This document shows positions 1-12,349 of a stretch of DNA of 64,000 bases, in pieces; position 1 is the first letter of the stretch, and the number at the start of each line of letters is the position of its first letter. Under the pieces are notes generated by a model. It did not search any database and had not been told where the DNA came from. It was given only the letters and a program-made list of their open reading frames with translations. Source of the DNA: Paracentrotus lividus. Its lineage: Eukaryota > Echinodermata > Echinoidea > Camarodonta > Echinidae. The position numbers and the translations under genes were made by a program. The DNA lies in NCBI GenBank assembly GCA_940671915.1, contig CALNVZ010003426.1, positions 15,279,525-15,343,524 of the forward strand, given 5' to 3'.

Positions 1-112
1 TATCTATGTAAGCTTAATTTATCTTATTCACTGATTGTTTTGTTCTGTAAATTATTTTTTGCTGTATTGTGAAAATAAATAAATGAAAAATGAAATGAAT
101 GAAATATATATA
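1..112 (+). repeat. possible LINE 3' tail
   Basis: AT-rich stretch ending in a degenerate run of TGAA/AATAAA words at about 75-112. Similar ends occur at 21775-21905 and 50000-50158, and such A-rich short-word tails are typical of CR1/L2-like LINE 3' ends. No coding part is visible because the window starts here, so this is inference from the tail only. Confidence 0.3.
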
Positions 113-213
113 TACGAAGGGTGTGACTTCGCCTTTCAATTTTGAGAGCTATGCTCCTTTTTAATTATAAAATCCATGATTTTATGTTTTTGGCATTCTT
201 ATTTATCAACTTT

Positions 214-216
<3 letters not shown>

Positions 217-304
<88 letters not shown>

Positions 305-379
305 ATGTCAAAATGTATATCACAAATTTGTGTGTTAAACAACCCCCACAAACACACACACACATAATCACGGTTTATT

Positions 380-416
<37 letters not shown>

Positions 417-480
417 ATCTCTCTCTATCTCTCTCTCTCTCTCTCCCTCTACCTCTCTCTATGCCTCTCTCTCTCTCTTT
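217..480. repeat. compound microsatellite (TA)n-(GT)n ... (CT)n
   Basis: About 21 TA units (217-260) run directly into GT units (260-304). After a 75-base spacer with an A/C-rich part there is a CT-rich tract (384-478). Reading frames here encode only Tyr-Ile, Cys-Val and Ser-Leu dipeptide runs and are not genes. Confidence 0.95.
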
Positions 481-828
481 CTTCAAATACCTCACTTCAT
501 GGTAGATTGACACCTACTTGGTGGGTAGAGCTACTTAAATGATGTGATGATACGCAGTATAAACACGAGGACGTGTGATATAAACATAGCCAAGAGCTGT
601 GTGAATCTCAACGAGCATGGATAAGACCAAGAGTTCTACGGATAAGACGTGTTAGAGCGCGTTCACTCTGTGGCGCCTTTTTAGGGACGCCACGGCATGA
701 CTGTGCATACATCGTGTGTGTGTGTAGCGTGTGTCGGATATTTCGTGCGCAGAGTGAGAAGGGCGAGAAGTGCTCATGATAAGGTAAACTTGGAAATATT
801 AACCTTTACTTCAATGTTTTGGTTTCGT

Positions 829-856
829 GTTGTTGTTGTTGTTGTTGTTGTTGTTT
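829..856. repeat. (GTT)n microsatellite
   Basis: Nine near-perfect GTT units lie in otherwise ordinary AT-rich DNA. The flanking 540-828 segment shows no gene or recognised repeat. Confidence 0.85.
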
Positions 857-899
857 TCCTTATTGCAGTACAATTTTTTTCATCAAGAATGAACTATTT

Positions 900-1773
900 T
901 CATTAATGCATTAAACTCTAAACTTTGATTTTATAGGTCCATCAACATTTATTCTGCTGTCAAATCAGTATACATGTACATAACGTTATCCATATTTGTG
1001 ATGCGAGCAAATTTGGTTTAAAATAATTTCGAAATGTTTTACATGCGATAGTTTGATGTAGCCTATGGTCATTGCTTTGTTAATATATGAAAAACGAATT
1101 GTGTTTATCAATCTGTGTAGAATTTTAGCAGCGAATGTTCAGCGCAGGGAGTATTCTTTTGTTTAAAAAGTTTTGGTCGTCATGGTGGTTGTATTTTGTC
1201 GGCAGTGCGAAATTACCACATCTACGTCAGACAGCGTACACTGATTGGGTGCTATAACTGTTTATGAACATGAAATTGGGCATATATCATGTTTAAAGTC
1301 TGCAACGAAAAGAAAAATAATCAAAAAACCGCATACCTTCGGATGAAAAAAAAAAATAGTGAATACACAACACATATTCTGTGTCCGAAGAGCACTTTTT
1401 TTCAAATATTCGAAGTAATGTTAGAAGATCGAAAGACAGGATAAGGAATATGAACACCTAATAGAATATTTAAAAGATAAAAGGAAAAGATTGTGTTGCA
1501 CGGGAGGAATAAAATCTTGATTATTATTTTTTTTTTTTTTTTTTTTCGTCATGCAAATCTGCTAGTGAGGCAAGGTATTGCAGTATCCCATGGGACCCCT
1601 TTCCTGCACTGTCGTGGATGATGGTCAAATCTTTCCGAGAAACCTTTATCGCACATGAAAAGTTTTAACATAATGTATTGTTTAAAATAACCAGCAATCG
1701 GCACTTGACATAGCGACGAGGCGGACATGTTTTTACATTTGTACTTATTTCCTTATATCCTACCCCCTCCCCC
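900..1773. other. no recognisable gene
   Basis: AT-rich non-coding DNA with frequent stops in all frames. It contains a T run at about 1528-1546 and nothing else I can identify. Confidence 0.6.
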
Positions 1774-1862
1774 TTTTTTTTTGTGTGTGTGTGTGTGTGG
1801 GTGTGTGTGTGTGTGTGTTGTTTTTTTTTCCTTCTTCTTTTTCTTCTTTCTTTCTTTTTTTG
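1774..1862. repeat. low-complexity T / (GT)n / T-C tract
   Basis: A poly-T run is followed by GT repeats with one GGG interruption and then T/C-rich sequence. Both strands give low-complexity frames only (His-Thr and Lys/Arg runs). Confidence 0.9.
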
Positions 1863-1989
1863 CATCTTATCGTTCAACTCAAGGTTCATATTTGTTTAAC
1901 TCGTGACGTCTCATTTGACAAGCTTAAGAAGTTTTATTTCATCTTGTTCGATCGGGATAGAATTTCCAAAAATTAATTCTTTATTACAT

Positions 1990-4400
1990 TATGTTATCAA
2001 TTTCTTTTTGATATCAAGTAATAATTTCATCGCAGCTATGAACTAATCCGATATGCACACAACCACTATGTTGACACTTCGTATTACACCACTCCGGGTA
2101 TAGCCTTGTTAAAACGAAAATTGATATATTTTTAATGGGCTCATGCTTCCGCTAAAAAAAAAATGTGATCCTCGCGAAATGTATCCTCTTCTTATTATTT
2201 TTCCTCTTCTTTTTCTTCTCCTCTCAGAGTCTATCCCTCTCTCTCTCTCCCTCTTCTTCTCTCCCTCTATCTCTTAATATGTTATTCTCTGTACTTTTTA
2301 TTTTGTTTAACTCTGTTTTTCGTACACCCATATTTGTTATAATGAATAATTCTTCTTCTTTACTTTCTAGTTTAACTTTTTATATGTTTGCCTTCATAAT
2401 TTTATACTTCCTAAGATTTAGAAGCAGTCCTACAGTATAGGTCTATATGTTCTCTCCTATTGAATTTCTGCAGTCGTCATCATGATGATATGAAGAGTAC
2501 AATGAATAACGTAGTGAACTAAGGCTACTTTATTGAACGTAAGCCAGACATTTTCAGATTACGATTACTTATGAATCAATAATTTTGGCGGATTATTATG
2601 TGGACATTAGAAAAGGAGGGGATCTGGTCACGAAATTTCATACAACCACAAGCAGTGCCGCAGGGCATGACACTGTTTACTTATCGACTTAAACTTTCCA
2701 TGATGCCCCACTTAACACATTTCATCAATTCAATGAGGAAAATAAGGAACAAGTTTTTTTAATGCAACGTTTGCTTGGTGATAATTTCGACCTGCGTAAC
2801 GTTTCAGATTTGTTGTTTTGCCTTCATATGCTACATACGAAAATATAAAAGTGTCATATACAATGTAGGCCCGTGGATAAAGCACAAAACTTTGAATCAA
2901 TAAATCTAAGGTTTTTAATCTGGCCAAGACGAAACGTATTGCAAGGTAATAATCTAAATTACCCACACTCGACCTGTGTAAAACTACCGGGGTATAGTAT
3001 AAGAAGAAATTTTGTGAAGGATCTATTTTGGATCTATTAAGGTGGGTAATAAAAGAATGAGGTCTTGTAACCTCGATCAAAAAGCTTTTCAAACCCAAAT
3101 ATTATCATTAGCATTAATGATATTACTATTTTTATCGAGGTAGACATGTTTGGCGAGACACGCACTGTTTAGAAAACATGGGGTTCAAGTGAACAACACA
3201 GGCCTTATTGGGTGTTCAAACAAAATCTAGTACATTTTTATTATATTGGCTGCACAGGTCGAGGTTTTACCAAAATATGTTACATGCAATAACAATATTA
3301 AAGCCGAAAATTGGCCAAGGCAATACCACAATTCATGCTAATAATATCTGTTTCTTGTTTATAAGCTATCACAACAACTTTGCAAAGTATGTTTACAGAT
3401 TTACAGTTACCACATATGTTTCCCTACACGCCATATTTTTGTCTGGAATTCTAACTGGGTTAGTTCACAGTTGTAACTCCCAAGTTTTCCTGTTTGTTTT
3501 GATTCAAGGTGTCAAGATATAGGAGCTTTTGCTTGTAAAGTTGTATAAACCTTTATTTTTTTTTAAAGAAACAAACAGCCGTACACAAAGAATGGTCGCA
3601 GCTTCTCCTGACACAAAATGCGTGATTAAGTCATGCTTAAAATCATTTCACTTCAAGGTTGTACTGACGTGTGAGGAGTGCTATTGTTAAAAATGACCTG
3701 TTTTGATTTTTATCAAATCACCATGTGACCTAATCCTTATTAATCGAGAGATCACTGGCCTTTATTACAAAGAGTGTCTACTAATCTCTGAGTTCGTAAA
3801 TATTATTTTAATGACGATTTCTTTCAATCTGCAAAGCCGCTAGATAAATAGGAAGGGAGTTAATAGTGTCCTACAGTACACCATTCTCTGCCAAAACACA
3901 TGTCAAGCAAATTATAATATTTACGCACAACGCGTTACTAACGGATATATTTTCATTCCTTTTTTAATATATTTTGCTTGGAAAATATTATCAATTCATA
4001 TTTGGGTTGATTTCTGTGACACTCGGGAATATTGTAATAGATCATTAAAATATGACCCGGTGTGAGGAATATTAACCACTTCGATTTTGCTTCGGAATTT
4101 GTTCAGATGAGACGTTTGAAATACTTTGATTCGCTCTTTTTAAAACTTATAAAAATCAATTAAACCTTTACCTCTCTACAATTATTATAATAGTCCCAAA
4201 TTTATTGTTCACATATTGTTCACATTTTCTTTCCCGAGGTTGCATTCTCATCACGTATGATTTGAAATGTGGCTCTTTACCCTTTCCGAACCACAAAAAA
4301 ATTAGTTGAAAGCATTCTTGTTTCCTACAAATCCATTATACATGTTATAGGCTATGTATTATAAAAGTTTGTAAAAAAAATAAATCAGTGCGCTGTAAAT
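1990..4400. other. no recognisable gene
   Basis: AT-rich DNA with a short CT-rich patch at about 2215-2275. Open frames up to 122 codons (for example minus strand 2730-3098) show no domain, no biased codon use and no splice context I trust. Confidence 0.55.
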
Positions 4401-4403
4401 CAG

Positions 4404-4405
4404 AT

Positions 4406-4437
<32 letters not shown>

Positions 4438-4446
4438 TTTTTTTTT
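4404..4446. repeat. T-rich (TTTTTC)n tract
   Basis: A pure T run followed by hexamer-like TTTTTC units. Confidence 0.85.
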
Positions 4447-4659
4447 CAATTTGCATTCTTATTGGTTCACAGTGAGACTTCTATGCAAGAAATCTATGAA
4501 ACAAAGGATCGTTATTGGTTATCATCAATTTGCAATAATGATGGTAATTCCTCATGTTACAGAGGAAAAATTTGTTCTCCTAAAATTTAACTTTTGCTTT
4601 AAATCCTGGAAAGAACAGTACTTGGATCGATTCCAACAATCAACGAAGGACAAATTTGG

Positions 4660-4762
4660 TTTATTATACTTACGGTTGCAGTTCGTTGTTCCGAAGTTTC
4701 GTTTGTCCAAAAATGAAATGGGGCTCGGTCGTCCAAAAATGAAATAGGGTTCGAAGGTCTTT
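4660..4762 (+). repeat. degenerate GTTCG...TCC minisatellite
   Basis: Short repeated phrases resembling GTTCGTTGTTCCGAAG and GTCCAAAAATGAAATRGGG occur two to three times with mismatches. The same vocabulary, including GAAATAGGGTTCG, returns at 50755-51015, so both belong to one degenerate repeat family. There is no coding evidence. Confidence 0.5.
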
Positions 4763-5035
4763 GGATTTTGCAAATGACGCTGCCTAAAACAAAAACAAAC
4801 AAAAAACATGCAGATGTAAATTTTGAAAATGCGGTTTTCTTTGACATAATTAATTAGTCTAACTTGCAGAGCTCAGATTGATCGACATCCATGGGAACCA
4901 TGTGCTAATAATTAGGTCTTAGACAATCTCCTTTGGCCTTGAAATAACGGAAGTGTTGTGGTTTAGATTGAGAGGATGAGTCATGAAAGGAAATAATACT
5001 GTCATCTGTGTGATATCTTCCTGAATCCAAAACCA

Positions 5036-5643
5036 TTAAAGGAGGAGTCCGGGCTGAAATGAAAAAGTTTTGTAAAATTAAGTAAAATTCATCAAGCACA
5101 ACACAGAAAATTTCATCAAAATCGGATGAAAAATAACAAAGTTATGCATTTTTTAGGTATTGACTTTTTTTGGAAAAACAGTTCTTGGCAATTGTCTCAT
5201 TGTCTCATTTGAATATTTGAATATTCAAATGAGCAAACTGATGATGTCACAGTCCCCCTACTTCTTGTGTATTTTATTATATGAAATCCTAATTATCTCA
5301 TTTTTTCATATATTGCGTATACAGAAAATCTATCCCTCATACTGAAATAAGTATTAGCACTTGTGACCTTGAACATAAGGATTAATCCCTCTTTTTATGT
5401 CCTTGGGGCAGAAAATCTTGATAATTGGTATTTCATACAATAAAATACAAAGAAAGTAGGGGGGCTGAGACATCATCAGTTTGCCAATTTGAAGAACTGT
5501 TTCCTAAAAAATTCAAAACCTAAGAAAATTCATAACTTTGCAATTTCTTATCCGATTTTGATGAAATTTTCGGTGTTATGCTTTTTCGATTTTACTTTAT
5601 TTTTCTAATAATGCAAACTCCAGCCCGGATGAGTCCTTTAAAT
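5036..5643. mobile_element. foldback/MITE-like element, about 0.6 kb
   Basis: The left end reads TTAAAGGAGGAGTCCGGGCTG-like and the right end reads CAGCCCGGATGAGTCCTTTAA-like, its inverted counterpart. Inverted similarity continues inward for roughly 150-200 bp: the phrase around 5105-5160 (TTTCATCAAAATCGGATGA) is mirrored around 5545-5575, and the block GATGATGTCACAGTCCCCCTAC is mirrored near 5455-5490. No transposase frame is present, so it is a non-autonomous element. The TTAA at each end could be target-site sequence or part of the terminal repeat. The family is not identified. Confidence 0.75.
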
Positions 5644-5649
5644 AACTAA

Positions 5650-7400
5650 ATCATCAACTATTAGGTATAGACAGTGAAAATTAACTAAAAGCTGGTTCAG
5701 GGAGGTTTGAATATAAAAACTTCGCATCGCGTGCTTGTTTGACGCCATGTCCAAATTTCAAAGAGGTACCAACTGTTAGTTTTAAAAAATATCGTGCCAG
5801 TTTATAGACATATTGTACCTGCCTTTGAACAAATTTTAAGTAAGAGTCTAGATTTTCAGAGCAATTATACCAAAATGCATCCTTTAAATTTTTATTTTCC
5901 ATTTACACTGTACAAAAAAAAATGAAGGAATGGTTAATCTTTGAAGTTTAATAAATATAAATATATATAAATAATTCAGCTCTAAATTGAGCATGAAATT
6001 GGTTCAAATGACAGTCTTGACAATAAAAAATAAAAATCCAAAAACTCGATCATAATCATGAACATCTGTCATTGTCTATTATGAACTCATCAATGAGACC
6101 TTAGAGGTCAAAGGTCAGATGGTGTGTTGGGCAAACATATCCATCCGTCCGCTATGCTGAAAATGTGCAATCAGTGACTAGATCATTTCACGATCATTAC
6201 CTTGAATTATGTCCACTCGCTCAACACATCGAACCGCCATGAACCCTCCCACATCCAATCGCGCACACACGCAAAGGAGGAAAGAGATAAGAACATTTAG
6301 AATGTTGTAGGCCTATAGTTCTTATTGAAATGATTCAGAATATTCGAGTTATTATTAAATTTTTGTAGCAGAAGTATTATGTAGAATTAACAAAAATAAT
6401 AGAACAAGTGGAAATAATGGAAATGTGGTGAGATCATAGAAAGTTTTGAGAAACACTTGTACACATGATCCCATTAGACATAGACATGAAATTAACATAG
6501 TAAAATAGAGATCTGAGAATAAATTTGTGGGGGAAAAAGTGAACTAAACTAAACTAAACTAAACTAAACTAATATTAAAAGGGGTACAAATTTATCTTAA
6601 CAAAAAAAATAGGTGTCAATCCCAGCAAATGTCACTTTTTCATTAAACGGTTCCCTACCAAAATATAGACGTTCCATTATTTCATCAAACGTCAAACCTA
6701 AATTTACACTGACATACAATGACATCCCCAGTTGGAGATCGAAAGTTTTATCTGTCACGACGATCAAGGCTTGATTCAGTATTATTTCCGAATACAATTT
6801 TTGAATTACAGCTAATTCAGAGCCGGGAAATGGAACCATTTTTTTGTGGTTTAAATCGACTCTGGAGTATTGTTTGCAGTAGAGCACGTGGATGGGTGGT
6901 TTGAACCAGCAAAATATGTCAATTTTTTTACTCAAGATCTTCTTTATTATAAAAAGCACAACTCTCATTCATTTTACTCATGACAACCAAGCATTGAACT
7001 AGTGAAACATGCCGTTGTTTTCTTCTATGTAATTATCTTACTTGTTTTTTTAGTCAGTTATGTTTCTCCTGGTCTGCGCATGTAGTTTTGAGCATTAACT
7101 TTAAGTTGGTCTGATTTATAGAGAACATGATTCTTTTCATTACCCTGATTACCTGAACTCCTTTATTGTATTTGATATTTGTTTTTGACTCAACTCTCCA
7201 TGTTGGTTACATTAAATTTGACAACATGCTTTTTCAAAAACGTAAATATCACCAATTATTATATAAGGACATGTCAAAGAGTATCCTTTAAACATCTTGA
7301 CATTAAGGAATCGAGTAATGTTTAATATTTAAAATTACTTCGACATATTTTACTTTTCTTTCTTAGTGTTCCTAATCATAATTAATCTGAGAATTTTGTT
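5650..7400. other. no recognisable gene; one pentanucleotide repeat
   Basis: Ordinary AT-rich DNA. A (CTAAA)6 pentanucleotide repeat occupies 6542-6572, and the echinoid-typical word TAGGCCTATAG occurs near 6309. The minus-strand frame 6597-6968 (123 codons) shows no domain and lies in low-GC DNA. Confidence 0.55.
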
Positions 7401-7411
7401 TTTTCTCCTAG

Positions 7412-7514
7412 GTACTCACCAATGGTGAGGGACTATATGAAGAGAAAATGGCCTGACAAGAGAAAACAAAATATAAGAAATTCATGTAAAGAGGAGAATG
7501 CAAAGGAGAATTAA
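7412..7514 (+). CDS. candidate terminal exon, unrecognised protein
   Basis: A pyrimidine-rich tract ending TTTTCTCCTAG gives a good 3' splice site at 7411. The next 103 bases are open in one frame for 33 codons and end in TAA (7512-7514). The peptide is very basic and includes the run MVRDYMKRKWPDKRKQN, which could serve as a nuclear-localisation-like tail. I do not recognise the protein. No partner exon was found upstream in this window, and chance occurrence is quite possible in AT-rich DNA. Transcript data would decide. Confidence 0.2.
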
Positions 7515-8057
7515 TAATCACAACTAAAGAAGGGGCTTGAGGACGGTTAGAGAGACTAAAATTGACACCAAAAAAAAATTGGGTCAAACCCCATAACTTT
7601 TGACAATCTTCATAAATTGTGTATTATACAATGTTATACCATGTACTTACCCCATTTCCTCCCGCTCAATGCAATGTCGACATTACAATTGATTACCAAT
7701 CTAAACGAAGGGTAAGCTTTAATTAATTACATCATTTTGTTAAACGATTAGCGTCAAATTTGACATTACAAGATCCCCGTGCATTGTGCATATTAATTTT
7801 GGAGCCCCGCAAGGTTAGGTTGTTGGACCTTATATATTTAATGACTATATCTTTACGGCGTATGCATGCAGGACAGATCGAAATCCTCTTAGCTATATCC
7901 CCAATGATGGCCAAAAATTGTAGCATAGACAAAGAGATGATCTTTATAAAAGGTCCTCTATTATTCTATTACAAAAGTAAAATCATGTAAAGAGTACGTT
8001 TCTAAGAAACCTTTATTATTATTTTGTAATACAATCTAAGCCCACACTTAAATAGCA
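7515..8057. other. no recognisable gene
   Basis: AT-rich DNA between the possible exon and the first 2-kb element. Overlapping small frames on both strands at 7730-7990 show no domain. Confidence 0.5.
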
Positions 8058-8065
8058 ACATATGT
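8058..8065. other. palindromic 8-mer ACATATGT flanking copy A
   Basis: The same 8-mer occurs at 10085-10092 and 12350-12357, marking the two outer ends and the shared junction of the tandem pair. Because it is its own reverse complement, it cannot be decided from sequence alone whether it is duplicated target or terminal repeat. Confidence 0.7.
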
Positions 8066-10084
8066 GATGCGTCACGTCGAAAGGAGAGACTATTCGCAAT
8101 TTTTGAAATCCATTTTATTTGATATTATTGATCCCTGATTCATCTGCCTGAATTTGATATATAAACCCGACTGTAAGAGTAAATAGAAGTGGAGATATTA
8201 GCCTCTGAACGCGAGGAAATTGTGCTCTTGGAAATCAAAATCAAGAGAAAAAACGTCTGCGAAGTTTGACTTCCTTTGTACCCGCGCCAGAAAAATAAGA
8301 ACACTCTGTCACCGCTGTACTCACCGAAATGCCCTAGCAACCACTTGTTACAAAGGTGAAACGATTGACCAATGAGGAGGCTGCATTCAGGTATACAGAG
8401 AACAATACTCGTCCGTCAACGCATGATCGAGGCAAGCGCATAACGGCGATGTTCAATCTTCTCAAAAAAAAAGAAGCTAAATTTGGTTAGTTGTTTTATA
8501 TCTTCGTCAAATAAATGAAAACGTCATGCTCTTTCTAATTGTTTAAGAAAAAGTCCGCTCTTTTAAGAAGTGTTTACCAATCCTGGCGCTAAATTAGTTA
8601 GAAACAAAACTATTTTAAAACCTTTTTGGGGTTTTTTCCGATGTTTGCGTGCGTTTCTTTGAATGTCAATCGCGTACTCTTACTCATAATAAAAGCGAGT
8701 CATTTTGATCTGAACTCTGTTGGAAATTTTAAACATAATAATGGTCTATAGACTAAATTATATTCTTGTACAGGGGCTTATGCATTTTGTTTATATTCCT
8801 TTGAATAAGTATATGATAGAGATATGCCTCCAAAAATGTTTTAATAAATTATTTGCGCCTCACGAATGTATTTAGAATTTCTCTGATCACGTTTTATGAG
8901 TGGCTAGGTTAGCTTAAGACAATGAAAATAAAAACGTAAATGATTTGCTCGATCTCGTCTTTTATTGATCAAACTTGTTACCAGTAATAAGAAGATATAT
9001 AATAATTTTTAGAAATGAATTATTTTAGAGTAAATCGTATTTTGTTTCGTCGTGTTTAGTAAAACGCTACTTTTCTTAAACACATTACTTTGTAAAAAAA
9101 ACTGCAGAAATTTGCTAGTAGCTATGGGTGTTCTCACCACTCGCGGAGACGTCTCCGCGACGTCTCAACAACTCGTCTCAAACTTGTTCTAAGCGTCTTA
9201 AAGTTGTTTCAAAGTAGTTCCAAAAAGTGAGATACCAGCCGCAGTTATAAACTAGATTGATTTGCCACCCCCCCCCCTTAGCTCATTGGTTTCCACATAA
9301 TGCAATATCAACCAATTTTAAAACCATATTTTTTTTTCAATTTTTAAATTAGCATCTCTTACGCGTCTTAAGACTTTAACCTAAATACTTGTATCAGAAG
9401 TATTATGATCACGTCACCCATCTTTCTGTGTGCTCTATGTTTCCCTGATGGAACCAAATTTGTTTATAGGGAGGTTTAATTTCCCATCAGGACAACAGAT
9501 ATGCGGCCCCTAATAAAATGCTGAATTAACATTCATTTGGATCCAGATAGCTAAGTCAAGCAATAAGTAGTTTTCCCCACATAAACCCCCCCCCACCGCG
9601 ATTGTTAGATTTGACATTCGTTGCGTGCTCCGCTATCCCGGATGAAACAGCTTTTTCACAGCAGGTTGTGTGGCACGCACAGCTGAGTGTAGCTAAAGAG
9701 AGTTTAGTTCGCTATTCGCTCACAAAAACGAAACAAAAAGCCAATAGAAATCACACAACACATGACCGTGAACGTCCAACAAACAAAGCCATGCGTTGCT
9801 AAAGGGCGGAGCTAAACGGAGAGGGGAAATGAGCGTGGACGTGCGCTTGTATGTCCGGGAAAAAAAATTATGACCGAAAAAACATCTCGCCGAAAAACTG
9901 CTTTTTTACCAACTTTCCCGTTATCATTTTCATCATTTTTTTTTTACAGAGCAAAGATGAAGCATGGTAGAACCAGAAAATAATAAAAAAAAATTTCCTC
10001 AAAATTTTGAGTTTTTTTTATTAGTTTGTCGATTTACTCGGATCTTTGATCTCGACTTTCTCTCTCATTTCGACAAGACGTATC
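8066..10084. mobile_element. 2.0-kb element with inverted ends, copy A
   Basis: The left end is GATGCGTCACGTCGAAAG and the right end, read on the other strand, is GATACGTCTTGTCGAAAT. About 20 of the first 24 bases match in inverted orientation. It is flanked by the palindromic 8-mer ACATATGT at 8058-8065 and 10085-10092, which may be an 8-bp target-site duplication or the outermost part of the termini. No frame exceeds 70 codons and no transposase is visible, so it is non-autonomous or decayed. Inside are a GTCTCC-rich segment (9124-9233), C runs at about 9270 and 9587, and a CCAAT/GC-box-like stretch near 9740-9815. The superfamily is not assigned: an 8-bp duplication would suit hAT or P, but the termini are not canonical for hAT. 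Confidence 0.7.
9124..9233 (-). repeat. GTCTCC-rich segment in copy A
   Basis: Starts TATGGGTG and is dense in CGGAGACGTCTCCGCG, CAACTCGTCTCAAA and AAGTTGTTTCAAAG phrases, ending in GTGAGATACCAGCC. Read on the minus strand it resembles the left part of the element at 32887-33168 (GGGTGGTATCTCACTT...), so the two are related insertions. Confidence 0.55.
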
Positions 10085-10092
10085 ACATATGT
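10085..10092. other. shared junction of copies A and B
   Basis: The right end of copy A (GACGTATC) and the left end of copy B (GATGCGTC) are separated by a single ACATATGT. The junction as a whole forms a near-palindrome of about 50 bp because the two inverted termini meet here. Confidence 0.75.
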
Positions 10093-12349
10093 GATGCGTC
10101 ACGTCGAAAGAGAGACTATTCGCAAATTTTTGAAATCCCATTTATTTGATATTAATTGACCTGATTCATTGCTTTGAATTTGATAATATAACCGACTGTA
10201 AAGAGTAAATAGAAGTGGAGATATTAGCCTCTGAACGCGAGAGATTGTGCTCTTCGAGAATACAAAATCAAGAGAAAAACGTCTGCGAAGTTTGACTTCT
10301 TTGTACCCGCCGCGCCAGAAAAATAAGAACACTCTGTCACCCTGCTGTACTCACGCACAGAATGCCCTAGCAACCACTTGTTACAAAGGTGAAACGATTG
10401 ACCAATGAGGAGGCTGCATTCAGGTATACAGAGAACAATACTCGTCCGTCACGCATGATCGAGGCAAGGCATAACGGCGATGTTCATCTTCTAAAAAAAG
10501 AAAGCTAAATTTGGTTAGTTGTTTTAATATCTTCGTCAAAATAATGAAACGTCATGCTCTCTTTCTAATTGTTTAAGAAAAAGTCCGTCTTTTAAGAAAA
10601 GTGTTTTACCAATCTGGCGCTAAATAGTTAGAAACAAAACTATTTTAAAACCTTTTTGGGGTTTTATTCCGATGTTTGCGTGCGTTCTTTGAATGTCAAT
10701 CGCGTACTCTACTCATAATAAAGCGAGTCACTTTTGATCTGAACTCTGTTGAAATTTTAAAATAATAATGGTCTATAGACTAAATTATTCTTGTACAGGG
10801 CTTATGAATTTTGTTTATATTCTTTGAATAAGTATATGATAGAGATATGCCTCCAAAAATGTTTTAATAAATTATTTTGCGCTCCTCACGAATGTATTTA
10901 GAATTTCTCTGATCACGTTTTATGAGTGGCTAGGTTAGCCTTAAGACAATGAAAATAAAAACGTCACAATGATTTCGTAAATGATTTGCTCGATCTCGTC
11001 ATTTGATGATGTCAAATCTTTGATTCCACTAGTATATCAGCAAGATAGATTTAATTAAGTTTTTAGAAATCAGGTAAAATATTTAATAGAGTAAAGTATT
11101 TTTTTCGTCGGTTTTCGAGCTCGTGTTAAAACGCTACCTTTTCTTAGAACATCATTGTGTTACTTTGTCATTAAAAAAAACTGCAGAATATTTGCGCCTT
11201 AGTACTATGGGTGGCTAATCTATCACTCACTGCGGAGACGTCTCCTGCGACGTCTCAACAACTCGTCTGCAAATTGTTTCTAAAGCTCGAGGTCCTTAAA
11301 GTGTGTTTGCAAAAGTAGTATGCCTCAAAAGAATGAGATTACCAGCCTGCAGTTATAAACTAAGTTGATTTGCCACTTCCCTGCCTTACAGCACCTCCCT
11401 TAGCTCATTTTGGTTTCCACATAATTTTGCAATACTAACAAATTTTAAATATATAACCAATATTTATTTATTCAAGGTTTTTTAATATTATTTGTCATCT
11501 CATTACGCCGTCTCCTTAAAGACTATTCTTCTATGATAGAAGTTCATATGATACGATCACTGTTTTGGTGTAGTCATGTCTGATGAACTCATTTGGGTCT
11601 TAAGAGTTTAATCGCCAATCAGATACATTCGCGCCCTTAATCAGAAATTATTGGAATATTAATGTCCATTACTCGAGCACGCTTAATTGAGTAGTACCAA
11701 TGATATTGACGGACGTGAAGTAAAACAAGAGAAGTATTAGGTAAAGTCATTCATCTAAGGAATTCGGTATACAGCTAATATTGCGGCCCAATAAAAATAG
11801 TCTAGATATACACCACCTTCTACCCCGTCAGAAGCAAGCAAGCAAGACCTAGCTTTACATCCACCGATTTTGATCATCTCGTTTGCGTGCTCCGCTATCC
11901 GGATGAAACAGCTTTATTCACAGCAAGGTTGTTGTGGCATCGCACAGCTGAGTGTAGTAAGAGAGTTTAGTTCGGCTATTCGCTCAGAAAAACGAAACAA
12001 CAAGCCAATAGAAAATCATCACAACACATGACCCTGAACGTCCAACAAAACAAAGCCATGGCGTTGCTAAGGGCGGAGCTAAACGGAGAGGGGAAATGGA
12101 GCGTGACGTGCGCTTGTATGTCCGGAAAAAAATTATGACCGAAAAAAACACTCGCCGAAAAACTGCTTTTTTTAACCACTTTCCCGTTATCATTTTCACT
12201 CATTTTTTTTTAGCAGAGGCAAAGATGAGCATGGTAGAACCAGAAAATAATAAAAAAAATTTCCGTCAAAATTTTGAGTTTTTTATTAGTTTGTCGATTT
12301 ACTCGGATCTTTGATCTCCGACTTCTCTCTCATTTCGACAAGACGTATC
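10093..12349. mobile_element. 2.26-kb element with inverted ends, copy B
   Basis: Direct repeat of copy A along its whole length with the same termini. The first 900 bases and the last 450 align closely, with mostly single-base gaps. In the middle, about 10985-11890, the alignment is interrupted every few bases by extra nucleotides in B, making B about 240 bp longer overall. The C run near 9270 in A is replaced by scrambled C/T-rich sequence in B. No transposase is present. The insertion-dominated difference looks more like uncorrected long-read sequence than ordinary divergence, though old decay cannot be excluded. Confidence 0.7.
11208..11349 (-). repeat. GTCTCC-rich segment in copy B
   Basis: Counterpart of 9124-9233, recognisable from CGGAGACGTCTCC and CGACGTCTCAACAACTCGTC but lengthened by many short insertions. 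Confidence 0.5.

Noticed and set aside
6597..6968. 123-codon minus-strand open frame
   Set aside because: No recognisable domain, low GC, no splice context; length is within chance for AT-rich DNA of this size.
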